Position numbers and translations under genes: made by a program. A stretch of 64,000 nucleotides of DNA from Cephalotus follicularis (lineage: Eukaryota; Streptophyta; Magnoliopsida; Oxalidales; Cephalotaceae). The stretch lies in assembly GCA_001972305.1 (NCBI GenBank), contig BDDD01000174.1, positions 864,331-928,330 of the forward strand, given 5' to 3'. Of this stretch, positions 35,226 to 46,147 are shown one piece after another. Position 1 is the stretch's first letter. Each line of letters starts with the position of its first letter. Below the pieces are notes generated by a model that did not search any database, had not been told where the DNA came from, and saw only the letters and a program-made list of their open reading frames with translations.

Positions 35226-38200
35226 TGTAACGGCCAGCACTAATTTTTGGGTAAATTGATGTTTGGGCTTGGGGGAAATTTTTTTTTCTCCTTGGTTGTG
35301 TTTGTCTTGGGCCTTTCTCTTCTTGGATGGTATTACCTTGGTTTAGGCTTGGTGGAGGCCCAAGGTTATATGATGGATTAAGAGATAAGAGTTGTTTAGA
35401 TGGTGTTGGGATATGTGCAAAGCTTGCTTAGGAAGCTTGATAGTTGACTTTCGGCAGATATCATATCCATCTTATCACGCCTGAAGAAGCATTTGGGAGA
35501 GTGAGCTTTCATCTTTCATGTTTCTTCTGAAGCTTTGAGTGCCAGTTTAAGATTGGAACTTTCTTTCACCCGTCTACGCGTCTAGCAGGTGAGTGTCCTC
35601 CTCAGTACGTTTTGGTGCATCACATGGTTGGTGCAAGCACGATCTTTGAGGCCTAGGAAGAGCTTCGCCTTGGTTTTCATGGGTGTATGTGGTTCATACA
35701 TAGCTTCAGATATGTTGTTCATGGTAGCTAAGCGTTGTTGTGTGTTGGTCTTGCAGAGGAAGATCTAGGCACGAAGTCCGCACAGCAAGGAAGCTAGCTG
35801 AGGAAGCTACTGATACTAGTGAGTGGGATGTTCTTCTTTCTATCAATTGATAACTGAGAGTTATTGTTTAAATGCCCTTCCATGATATTATCTTTGACTA
35901 GGAATTCTTCTCTTGTCATATTGTTGATATTGCATGTTAATACTGTTATTTTCGAGCTGAGGTCTCAATGCCTGGGTTGAACTTGTTATTTCCCCTCCTG
36001 TTTAAGTATTCATGATTTATTTTGATATCATGTGTTGTTGTCCTCGGGTACTGGTTACTGGGTGCTGGTTACTTGATTATATGTCAGATTGCCTGCACGA
36101 GATGGTCTAAGTGGTAATACACTTACCTCTGAGCCGATGTTCTCCCATGTTATCTTGTCAAGGGGGGAGCTGAGCGGTGATTCGTGGGCCCCTTGGACGA
36201 TACTAGCACTATGTGATTGCCGACGAGGTAGCTTCTCGATCGAGGTTCACCTGGTGTAGTGCTGACCTCGTGATTGCCGACGGGGGTGGGCTTGCGTAGC
36301 CCCTCGATCGAGGTTCATGTAGTGAGGTGCGCCAACGTGTGATTTTCTGGGGGAGGAGAGCTTGCGTAGCCCTTCTACCGATGTTCATACGGTGATCTGG
36401 AAGTGGGAATCTATATGAGTATATGAGGGATGTGTTCAGTCCTATAGCCCATGACCGCGTTGATAGAACGTCAACAGTGTTGATATTTATGCTGCAGAGG
36501 TGGTTCTGGCTATGGAAGTGTGTGAGTTTGATGTGTGCATGTGCGTGTGTGGAATGTGCTTGTGATTGATACAGTACCAGTAGTCCCCTTGATAATTGTT
36601 GATCCTTAGAGTTGATCTTTTGTTGATCCTTGGATCCCTGGCATGTTCTGACATATAAACTGTTGTTTTTCTTCTTTCCTTGAGGTCAGTCACTGAGTTG
36701 GTAGCTCTGACGTCTCCTCGGGCTCTCCTTTTTATTGATATCCTTGTATATTTTCACCCCTGCCTTGTTTGTTAAGCAGTGGATATGGGTTGTCCTTTGG
36801 CCCGGTTGGGGCAAGGCACGTTTCTCCTTAGCTCTTGGCACCCCGTTGGAAGTGGGTTCTCCCAGGATATTCCTTGATCTTACTCACTAGTCAGTTGGAC
36901 TAATCCCCTCTCAGTTTTGTGTGCAGAGGGAGCGGGGCAGCAGTGTTCTTGAGATCCACTAAGGACAGCTTGTCGAAAGAGGTAGACGCCGGACGTAGCA
37001 CCTTAGGATGGCTCCTAGGCCGTAGGCCCCTTCATGCATATGGGGACATTCATGGGGTTTTTGTATAGACTTGTTGATGTCTATGTTTTGTAAAACCTTC
37101 CTTCTAAACATGTATATGATTCTTTGATGTTGTGCATCCTTGGCATTTTTTCCCGGGACCGCGTATATAAAATTCTCTTGTTTTATATACCTTGTTGTTT
37201 CAGTTGTTTTCCCAGCCCTGGCGTCGTTTATGCTAAGTGTTTGGGTGTGCAGGGACGACCTATGTGTTCGGGGGTTGTTTGACCCTGGGTAGGGGAGCAG
37301 GTCTCCCCAGCCCTGGCCTTGGTGAAACTTCAGTGTTTTTCCCCGGGCCCTTTTGTGCGTGGCACCTCTATTAAAATGCCGGGGGAGGGGTGGCTATGTT
37401 CATGTTTGGTCAAACCCTAGGTTGAGTTTGCAACTTGGGTTGGTTGAACCTAAGCTGGGGTCTGGTGGTGTCCCCGGGTGTTGTCTCTAGGCATGTCGTA
37501 GGCGTTAAGTGGGAGTAAGTAGTGTTCTTTGGTTTTGCCCGACCTCCCGACCTTGGACCAGCTCGGTCCCTGGAGATGTTTTTGTGGGTGACCCCTGTTG
37601 GATCCCCTGGGTACCTGACCGGGGTGAGATTTCATCTCCGTTGTGTAGTTCGAGTGTTGGTGGGACACCGGGTAGTGGTACCAATGCTTGGAATTTGTCC
37701 CCGGGCCCTTGTGTTGATCCCAGGAGTAGCCTTATGTTTAACATTGTCGTTTTCTTGTGCCCGGGCATATCCTTATTTGTATGGGTCATGCCCGGGGAGG
37801 TCGTCCAATGAGGACATTCCCGAGGATGGCTCATCCGGGGAAGGCATGTCTTAGGATGGAAGCGTAGGCCTGGTGCGTGTTACGTCATGTTGTGTTTGTT
37901 GTGTTAGCGTCCCTTGCCCGGGACCCCAGGCAAGACGTAGTGTTGCATTCTTTGCCCTGGCTCCCTCCCCTGGCATGTTCCTTTAGTGGAACGGTGCGTT
38001 GGGTAGTGGGTGTTGTGTATGATCCTTTAGTTAAACGGTGCGTTTGCTAAGTGCGTGTTGTGTGTGTTCCCTTTAGTTAAACGGTGCGTTTGGTAAGCGA
38101 GTGTTGTGTGTGTTTCCTTTAGTTAAACGGTGAGTTGTGGGAATGGTTTTAAGTAAGGGTTATTTTACAGTTTTACCCTCCCTTCCTTGTTCCTTCCTGT

Positions 38201-38401
38201 TGAGCATATAGTTGTTTGTATGCCTTAGGTGTGTTTGGCCTGGGGAGCGCTGCTCTCCTCGGCAGCGCGTTTTTAACGCCTGCCCTCGCCTTAGCTTTAT
38301 CCTTTGTTGATTGTTGGGGTTTGGTTAGGGATCCAGGTGAGGGATCCTTCCACCTGGCACGTCCGTCCCCGGGTGGGGGTGTCCGAGAACGGGGCGTGTC
38401 G
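35226..38401 (+). repeat. G1 3' LTR
   Basis: 3176 bp from TGTAACGGCCAGCAC to GGGCGTGTCG; the terminal CA has become CG. It contains about 268 bases (near 36990-37257) that are missing from the 5' LTR and has no SL3. Repeated TTTAGT(T/G)(A/G)AACGGTGCG boxes occur at 37980-38130. Confidence 0.93.
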
Positions 38402-38949
38402 CAAATCACCTCAAGCTACCGTCGACCAACCCCAAGATGCTCTGTCACAGCAACAGGTTCCTCGTCTGCACGCCAACACATATCAGATCGAGAAGAAGAC
38501 ATAACACATGCATGAACAGAAAACACAACAGCCAAACCAGGCTATCATCCTCCTCCTCAGCTCTAGCGCAATGTGCCACCACACAACACAAACCAGGGAA
38601 GAGGAGAGCTCACCTTCACAGCTCAAAAGCAAAAGAGTTCAACCAAAATGCTCACGGAAGAAGGAGGAAGAATAAGAATAAGAAACCAGCTCTCTCACTT
38701 CTCTCTCTCAAAGTCGAACTCCACTAACAAACAAGGCACTGCCAGCCCACTTACCAACTCCCATTTTATCATCATCACCTTGGGAAAAACACAAAGCTTC
38801 TCCAAGAAGCTAATCAATATATCATATAATAATTCAAACTAACCATGTCCACATGTTTAAATAACTTACCATAATTCCCACTTAAGTCCTTTCCATGTGC
38901 CAAACAAGACCTTAATTTATAATCCTCTAAAACAAGTAGGGGCATTACA

Positions 38950-39918
38950 GAACCAAACACAATGGCATCCACATTAATTTGAACAATCAAAATATCATCA
39001 TTATATTTCTTTGTAAACAAGGTAATATCAACAAAACCACGTTTAAAATCGTTTAAAATCAAAAAATTGCTCAATCTTTCATACCAAGCTCGTGGAGCTT
39101 GTTTTAAACCATACAAAGCTTTTTGTAATTTAAAAACATGATTAGGATAAAAAGGATCAATAAAACCAGGGGGTTGTTCAACAAAAACTTCTTCTTTTAT
39201 AAATCCATTTAAAAACGCAACAAGTCTAGCCTTGTTCTTATGAGATGCAAATGCAAGTAACATGCGAATGGATTCAAGTCCAGCTACGGGAGCATAAGTT
39301 TCATCAAAATCTATCCCTTCTTATTGGAAATAGCCCTTAGCAACAATTCTAGCCTTGTTCCTAACAACTATACCTTGATCATCCATTTTATTTCTAAAAA
39401 CCCATTTTGTTCCAATAACCGAATGATCATTAAGTCTAGCTACAAGTTCTCATACATTCTTACGTTTAAACTAATTTAGCTCTTCTTGCATAGCTATAAT
39501 CCATAATTTATCAATTTTTTGCCTAATTTATATTTTTAGGCTCGATCTGTGAAAAAAGGCTAAATAATTACACGCATTGTATGAAGACCTAGTAGTTACA
39601 CCTCTAGAAGGGTTACCTATGACAGCATCAATAGGATGGTCTCTAACAAATTGCTATTTCTAACTTGGGGAATATTAATATCTAAAGATTGTGAAGATGT
39701 TCCAACTACATCATCTAAAGATTGACTATCACTCAAAGAAATATCATTAACTTTTTCTTGAAGTAAATCAACATCATCATCATCATCAATATGATTAGAA
39801 AATAACATTCGATTAATTAAATATAACATGCACAGATTCTTCAACAACTAATATTTTCTTATTGAAAATTCTATAAGCCTTACTAGAGTTGGAGTATCCA
39901 AGAAAAATACCTTCGTCG
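38950..39918 (-). pseudogene. SIRE-like integrase-RT linker and RT N-terminal part
   Basis: 39917-39810 reads DEGIFLGYSNSSKAYRIFN, the region after integrase. A decayed linker follows; at 39420-38955 comes RT: FRNKMDDQGIVVRNKA, YAPVAGLES, AFLNGFIKEEVFVEQPPGF and ALYGLKQAPRAWYERL. The catalytic box, normally YVDD, reads NVDA, so the second aspartate is lost. The rest of RT lies at 21780-22148, beyond SL5. Confidence 0.9.
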
Positions 39919-42561
39919 TGTGACGACCCGTCCCTCAGGATAGCCACCTTGGACGAACTGCCCGGCAGGAAGGAGGAATTTCCCATCTCCTCTAAGCCAA
40001 AAGCGCCACGCAAAACACGCCCAAACAGCGCCAAAACGCAAGGCAGAGAAGAAGCAAACAAGAAATGGCATAACTATAAATAACCCATACATTTAAAACC
40101 ATTTCAAAATACACCGTTTAACTAAAGGGACATAACAACACTGTCCAAACACACCATTCCACTAAAGGAACATAACAGCCACTGCCCAAACCCACCGTTC
40201 CACTAAAGGAACGTGCCAGGGGAGGGAGCCGGGGCAGAGAAAGCAACACTACGTCTCGCCAGGGGTCCCAGGCAAAGGATGCCAACATCACACAATACAA
40301 GATGACAAACACAAGCCAGGCCTCCATCCTAAGACATGCCTTCCCCGGACTAGCTGTCCTCGGGCATGTCCTCATTGGACGTCCTCCCCGGGCATGCCTC
40401 CCCGGACATGACCTCCCCAGGCATGCCTCCCTGGGCATGACCTCCCCGGGCATGCCATACTCGGGCATGTCCTCCTTGGACAACACATTCTGCTTGGACG
40501 TCTCCTCGGACAACATGTTCTCCTTGGAGAGAGCCCGACGGCAATGCCAGACCACCACATAAACCTTCCCAGCACTAACCCTGAGGTCAAGAGACGAACC
40601 CCCAAGTTGACCCCTACCTCGGGGAGATCCCCCAACCTGCCCGACCTCGGGTAACCTTCTCAATAAACAATAGAAGAACGTAACATTATGTTTCAAATAA
40701 AAACACAAGCTTCTCATCATAAAACACAACAAATCATCTCAAAAATATATCATGTTATCATTTCAAAATAAAATATATCTGTTCACAAAAACATCATCCC
40801 CTTATCACAAACCAGGTACTCATACAAAAGAATAACATATCCTCCCCAGGCCGAGGACCATACAACAAAAGAATAAACCCATATGCCCCTATGAATGCAT
40901 GCAAGGACGTGCCCATGAAGCCGGCAGCTCTTCTTATCCGCCGCAGACTACCTTATCAACCCAAGGGACTGCCCTGGTAGCCATCGCAGCTTCCTTTGCA
41001 AAACAACTGGGAGGGGATTAGTCCAAATGACTAGTGACCAAGAACAAACATTCTCCAAAGCATCCTCAACCACTGGACGCACAAGGAAAAGAAATATATA
41101 AACAAGCCCCACTGGGCAAAACAGAACAAGTCAGAGGATAAACAAAGGAACACAAACTCAGCAATATCACAAGGCTCCACTCCTCAGAGTCTGCCAAAGG
41201 AAAAGAGAGTCAAATATCAATAAATAGAGGATTCCAACAAAAGATAGCATCACAAGTATAACAACTGATCCCAAGATAAACAAGAGAAGAGGGACAACAC
41301 CACAATATCCCATGGTCAACCGCCATACCAGGCAAAACATACACATCAACCGCCAAACCAGGCAAAACATACACATCTATCCAGGCCTCGCCTGCTAGGA
41401 TCTATCCGGACCTCGTCCGCTAGTATCTATCCGGGCCTTGCCCGCTATCCACCACAGTATCCATGGTCTACCGCCATACCAGACCAAACACATACTCACA
41501 CACCACCTATCCGGGCCTTGCCCGCTAGAATCTATCCGGACCTCGTCCGCTAATATCTATCCGGGCCTTGCTCGCTAACCTTGGCCAAATGGAAAGGAAC
41601 GGAGCACTCCCTTACACTCAATACAGCATACCATCATAGACAATAGTACACTGCAGATCCAGGTATGAAACCCGGGAACAATTCCCCAAAGCATCCCATC
41701 ATAGACAATGAGAATACTAAGGAGAGTTGGTTCTCGGACGTACCTTTTACCATAGACCGAACCCATGCATCCCATCCGCACATCCCAGTGCATTGCATCC
41801 GCACATCCCAATGCATCCCACATCTCAGAGGAAACAACATACATTCAACCCAAGAACCACCCGAGCTCTCAAGCTCTGCCAAGAACAGGATAAGAACATA
41901 AACAAGGGTAACAGGGATCCAAATCCCACAGAAAACGTTAAACTAGAAGATACCAACAGGCACACGAGATATCAAGTAAAAGAAGGAATACAATGTCCCA
42001 CTCAGAAATCGCCTCAAGCTACTGTCGACCAACCCCAAGGTGCTCTGTCACAGCAACAGGTTCCTCGCCTACAAACTAACACATATCAGATCAATAAGAA
42101 GACATAACACATGCATGAATAGAAAACACAACCAGCCAAACTAGGCTATCATCCTCCTCCTCGATCCCAGCGCAACGTGCCACCACACAACACAAACTAG
42201 GGAATAGGAGAGCTCACCTTCACAGCTCAAAAGCAAAGAGAGCAACCAAAATGCTCACGGAAGAAGGGAAAGAAGAAGAAGAAGAATCCAGCTCTTTCTC
42301 TCACTTCTCACTTCTCTCAAGCTGAACTCCACTTACCAAGAAGGCTTTTCCAACCCACTTACCAACTGCCACAATCGTATCCTAACGCAACTTTGGGAAC
42401 AACAAGCTTCTTCAAGAAGCTATCCATTAAATCAATATAATAACCCAAACTTAACCATGTCCACATGTTTAAATTAACTTATTACAATCTCACTTAAGTC
42501 CTTTCCATGCCAAACAAGGCCTTAATTTATAATCCTCTAAAAACAGGTACGGGGTATTACA
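39919..42561 (-). mobile_element. SL4: solo LTR, target duplication CGTCG
   Basis: 2643 bp from TGTGACGACCCGTCC to CGGGGTATTACA on +, that is TGTAATACCCCG.. on -. CGTCG at 39914-39918 is repeated at 42562-42566. It aligns along its length with SL5. On - its late part (ACCGTTCC/ACTAAAGGAAC boxes) matches the late part of the G1 LTR, so SL4, SL5 and G1 are distant relatives. Copia codons are in phase across it. Confidence 0.95.
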
Positions 42562-43343
42562 CGTCGGCTTCTGCATCGAACTTACTGAGGTTGTCCTTGC
42601 CGTTGTTATGTACGAAACACTTGCATCCAAATGATCAGAAGTAACTAATGTTAGGCTTTATCTGCCTCCATAATTCATATGAAGTCTTTTTGAGAATCGG
42701 CCTTATTGTTATTTGCTTCAACACATAGCATGCAGTGTTTACGGCCTTAGCCCAAAAATATTTCGATAAATCATTTTCACACAACATAGTTCTAGCCATT
42801 TCTTACAAAGTACGATTTTTCTTCCTACAACTCCATTTTGTTGAGGAGTTCTAGGAGTTGAAAAATTATGACTAAAACCATTTTCATTACAAAAGGTTTC
42901 AAAATCAACATTTTCAAATTCTCTACCATGATCACTTCTAATAGTTTTAATGGTAGAATTCTTTTCATTTTGAACTTTCTTGCAAAATATTTTAAATTCA
43001 TTAAAAGCATCACTTTTATTATTCAAAAATAAAGTCCAAGTAAATCTTGAAAAGTCATCAACAATTACTAAAGCAAATTGTTTTCCACCAAGGCTTCTAG
43101 TTCTAGATGGTCAAACAAGTCCATATGTAATAGTTCTAATGGCATAGTTGTGGAAATAACATTTTTACTTTTAAAAGATGATCTAGTTTGCTTTCCCATT
43201 TGACAAGTATCACAAATTTTATCTTTTTCAAAAGAGATTTTTGGAAGGCCTTTAACAAGATCGAATTTCAAAATTTTAGAGATAGTATTAATACTACCGT
43301 GTCCTAATCTCCTATGCCATAGACAACTATTATCATTGTTCAT
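42562..43343 (-). pseudogene. SIRE-like integrase
   Basis: 43343-43068 holds the pre-integrase zinc module (LWHRRLGHGSINTI, then CDTCQMGKQ) and the start of the core (LELLHMDLF). After a frameshift, 43026-42739 holds IRSDHGREFEN and STPRTPQQNGVVGRK, where E of the DDE triad reads G-R-K in place of the usual N-E/R-K context, so the glutamate is uncertain. 42738-42567 (KYFWAKAVNTACYVL) continues to SL4. Confidence 0.9.
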
Positions 43344-43469
43344 AGAAACAAGACATTTACCATTTTGAAAATTAAGATCTTTTATATTAACAAGATAAAC
43401 ATTGTCTTACCTATATCCAATGAACTTGATTGAATTATCTAAAATATTTACTACAATGCAATGTGTCTT

Positions 43470-43736
43470 TTAGAATGTAACTCTATAACCTTTATCACAC
43501 AATTGACTTATGCTAAGAAGGTTATGTTTGAGTCCATTAACAAACAAAACATTATCAATAGAGGTTGAGGAATTTTTACCTATGGTGCCAACTCCATCAA
43601 TCTTCCCTTTTGCATTGTCTCTGAAGGTTACAAGTCCTCCATCTTTTAGCTTTAGGGTAATGAATTGATTCTTGTTACCCGTCATATGTTTGGAGCAACC
43701 ACTATCCATATACCATTGATTGGTTTTGGCATTCAA
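43470..43736 (-). pseudogene. SIRE-like protease
   Basis: The open stretch of 88 codons has the copia protease active site WYMDSGCSKHMTGN at the start and GLKHNLLSISQLCDKGY at the end. It would cleave gag-pol. A stop after YRVTF and later ones separate it from integrase. Confidence 0.92.
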
Positions 43737-43758
43737 GTTCTCCTACAAGGGATCAAAA

Positions 43759-44860
43759 TCATGTTGATGCTTTTGGTACCCAAACAACCTTGGGTCCTTT
43801 TAGGTTAGTTGTAAAAGTTCCTTTTGGAACCCAAATGCTTTTAACATTAACATTATAACTTCTATGCCAACATGTATATGAAGTATGTCCATACTTCCCA
43901 CAAAAATTACAAGAGATAACATGTTTTCTATGCCAACATTTACTAGAAACATGTCCAACTTTACCACAATAATTACAAGAAACAATATTATTAGTTTTCT
44001 TTCTAACAACATCATTATCTTTCTTTCTATCAACTAAATTATTAAAATGAACAACCTTATTCATTTCATCAAAACCTAAGCTAGCCCTATCAAAGACATA
44101 TCTTTGAACACCTAAAAGCCTATCAAGTTTATCACTACTATTTGAAATTTTTGAAAATTTCTTTTTAAGAGCATCTACTTCGATTTTTAGCTTTTCATTT
44201 TCATCCTTAAAACTAGTTGAAAGTTCTAAAGACGTGTTAACAATATCTCGCTCATTTTTTCAAAGTCTCATTTTCTTTAGATAAACGATTAACCTCATTT
44301 TTCAACAAAACGATTTCATCTTTAGAAACATTATCATTCATCAAAGAAGCATTTGATTTTAGTTCATTGTTTTCAATAGTTAAACTCTTAATCTTGGTCT
44401 TTAAAGAAGAGTTGATAGAAGTGTACCTATCTACTACTTCAACAAAGTCGTCATAACTTACCTCATTTCCACCTTTGCTTGAATCTTCTTCATCACTTTC
44501 GCTTTTGGATGCATCTTTCGCCATGAGACACAAGCTTGTGGTTTCATCATTGTTTTCTCCATAGAAATGCTCCAATTTATGCCATAATTCTTTAGGCGAA
44601 GAACACAAGGAAATACTTTCAAATACATTAGAGCTTAAAGAACAAAAGATAACATGCTTGACTTTAGCATTGAACTTTAACAATTCTCTTTCATCATATC
44701 TAGGCAATTTTGGACCAATAACAATGACATCCCAAAGATCATAATCAAGAGATTGAATAAAAGAGGTCATTTTATTTTTCCATTTGTTAAAATTATTACC
44801 ATCAAAGAAAGGAGCCATATTAACAAAACGGTTAACATTATCAACATAAAAGGTTGCCAT
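43759..44860 (-). pseudogene. SIRE-like gag with two zinc knuckles
   Basis: The likely start is the ATG at 44860 (MATFYVDNVNRFVNMAPFFD). The capsid region has WKNKMTSFIQSLDYDLWDVI and ELWHKLEHFYGENN. A coiled-coil-like stretch follows, rich in K, E, N and S. A frameshift near 44250 moves the rest to another frame. Two CCHC knuckles, CNYCGKVGHVSSKC and CNFCGKYGHTSYTC, occur at about 43990-43870. The open frame also runs upstream into the LTR, because the normal leader is missing. Confidence 0.9.
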
Positions 44861-44882
44861 AGATCGTTCTAACTCAATTAAG

Positions 44883-46147
44883 ATTACTAGGGGGGTGAAT
44901 TGGTTATACGGAAAATAACCACCCTTTTTAAAACTTAACAAAATGAAAACAAATATTTAATCAAGTTACTTTAAACAAATATAAGCCATAAATTAACTTG
45001 CAAATAATTAAAAGATTAAGGGATAGAAAGTTGCAAACAAGTTTCATAGTGGTTCGGCAAACCGTACCTACGTCCACTCTCCCAAGCCGCGCTTGAGGTT
45101 CCACTAGAATGTAATCCCCCGATCACAAACAGTAACTCTGGATTTTTACAAGGTGAATCCAAACTTGAATTTTTGTGAACTAAATTCTAACTCGGATTTT
45201 AAAGCTAAATCCTAACTTTGAGAAAGGTACTAATGACCTTGGGTATGCAACATGAATGTGAAGTGTTTGTTATTTATATGTGACCTATACAAAGGCTGAT
45301 ATAACAATTTTAAGTATCAAAAAGAAAGACTTGAAGATAGCTCAAGAACTGTTTGAAAATATGAAGACTAGAATGTTTTTCTTTGTTATTTGGCTTGCTC
45401 TTTCTTGCTTGATGATTTCTTCATGGATTAAGCCTCTTTTTATAGCCTTCAGAATGAAATAATCGTTGCTAGAGTTCAGGAATCATCATAGAGCCGTTTG
45501 GATCAAGTATGGAAAGGATCACACCATTTCAACACCTTCAAATTTTGCAGATTTTGAGTTTACCTGTCATTGGCGTTGACGTGTACTCATGGCGTTGACG
45601 TCTATCCCCTTAGGTATTGACTCTCGTTGCTTTACGCGTTAATATTTCAAGCTTTTCTTCAGCATCATTTGTATTCACGTTGATTCACCTCCATAGCATT
45701 GACGCTAATATCATTTAAGTTGACTCCATAATATCTTCGCGTTAACGTCCAAACTCACTGTCCAAAATGTGCACCATTTGCGTTGATGTCTTGATATGGC
45801 GTTGACGTCCATATACAAGGTGTTGACTCCACTTGTTTTCTGCGTTGAAGCTCAAGTCATTGACGTTGATGTCTTCCTCAAGTCGTTGACATAAATAGTA
45901 ATTTCCCAGCACGTTGACCTGGATAATGAATAGCATTGACGTAGATCATCCTTTCAAGCCCAGAATATGTACCTATTCCCAGCACGTTGACACGTATAAC
46001 GTAGTCGTTGACGCCAAAAGTTCTGATATGAAAGTTTTAGCTTTCTCGAAACACAAGTTAACTTATATAATGATTCCTTCATATCAAGCACACATGTTAG
46101 GTGTTTTGTTATCATCAAAACAAGGATTGTAACATATAATGTCAACA
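44883..46147 (-). repeat. SIRE-like 5' LTR
   Basis: It starts TGTTGACATT on - at 46147 and matches the 3' LTR down to the run of Gs at 44889. The last 21 bases of the 3' LTR are not found here and no tRNA primer site follows; gag begins about 25-30 bases later. TATAAAAAG lies at 45435-45443 on -. Confidence 0.9.
45572..46016. repeat. GCGTTGACG motif cluster, SIRE-like 5' LTR
   Basis: This is the counterpart of 20089-20508, with about 17 copies or variants; several are better preserved here (GGCGTTGACGTC). Confidence 0.82.

Larger units (their letters stand above)
24173..38401 (+). mobile_element. G1: full-length Tekay-like chromovirus, target duplication CAAAT
   Basis: Two LTRs (24173-30204 with SL3 inside; 35226-38401), tRNA-iMet primer site, gag, protease, RT, RNase H, integrase with chromodomain-like tail, and polypurine tract are all present on +. 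CAAAT at 24168-24172 is repeated at 38402-38406. The 3' LTR ends GTGTCG where the 5' LTR ends GTGTCA. Gag-pol is one frame by design but has many stops and some frameshifts, so the element is inactive. It inserted in SL5, itself a distant relative in reverse orientation. Confidence 0.96.
22149..38949 (-). mobile_element. SL5: solo LTR (- strand) split by G1, near-perfect target duplication
   Basis: It starts TGTGACGACCCGTCCC and ends GGGGCATTACA on +; read on - it is TGTAATGCCCC..GGGTCGTCACA, the usual LTR sense. CAACC (22144-22148) and GAACC (38950-38954) flank it, one mismatch. Without G1 it is about 2567 bp and aligns along its length with SL4. Tandem-like blocks CTATCC(G/A)GGCCT..GCTAG lie at 23490-23720. 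Copia RT codons are in phase across it. Long open frames inside (for example 149 codons at 22409-22858) are repeats, not genes. Confidence 0.9.
19422..46147 (-). mobile_element. SIRE-like Ty1/copia element with nested solo LTRs
   Basis: Two LTRs of about 1.2 kb (19422-20640 and 44883-46147) flank, on the - strand, gag, protease, integrase, RT and RNase H in copia order, with a polypurine tract beside the 3' LTR. The LTR start TGTTGACATTATATG and the RNase H end (NPVRHSGTKHIDIRHHFIRD) resemble the SIRE/Maximus lineage. It is split by SL4 in the integrase-RT linker and SL5 in RT. It sits in the Athila protease. A target duplication is not clear: flanks read GCAAC on the left and ACAAA on the right (+ strand). 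Confidence 0.9.
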
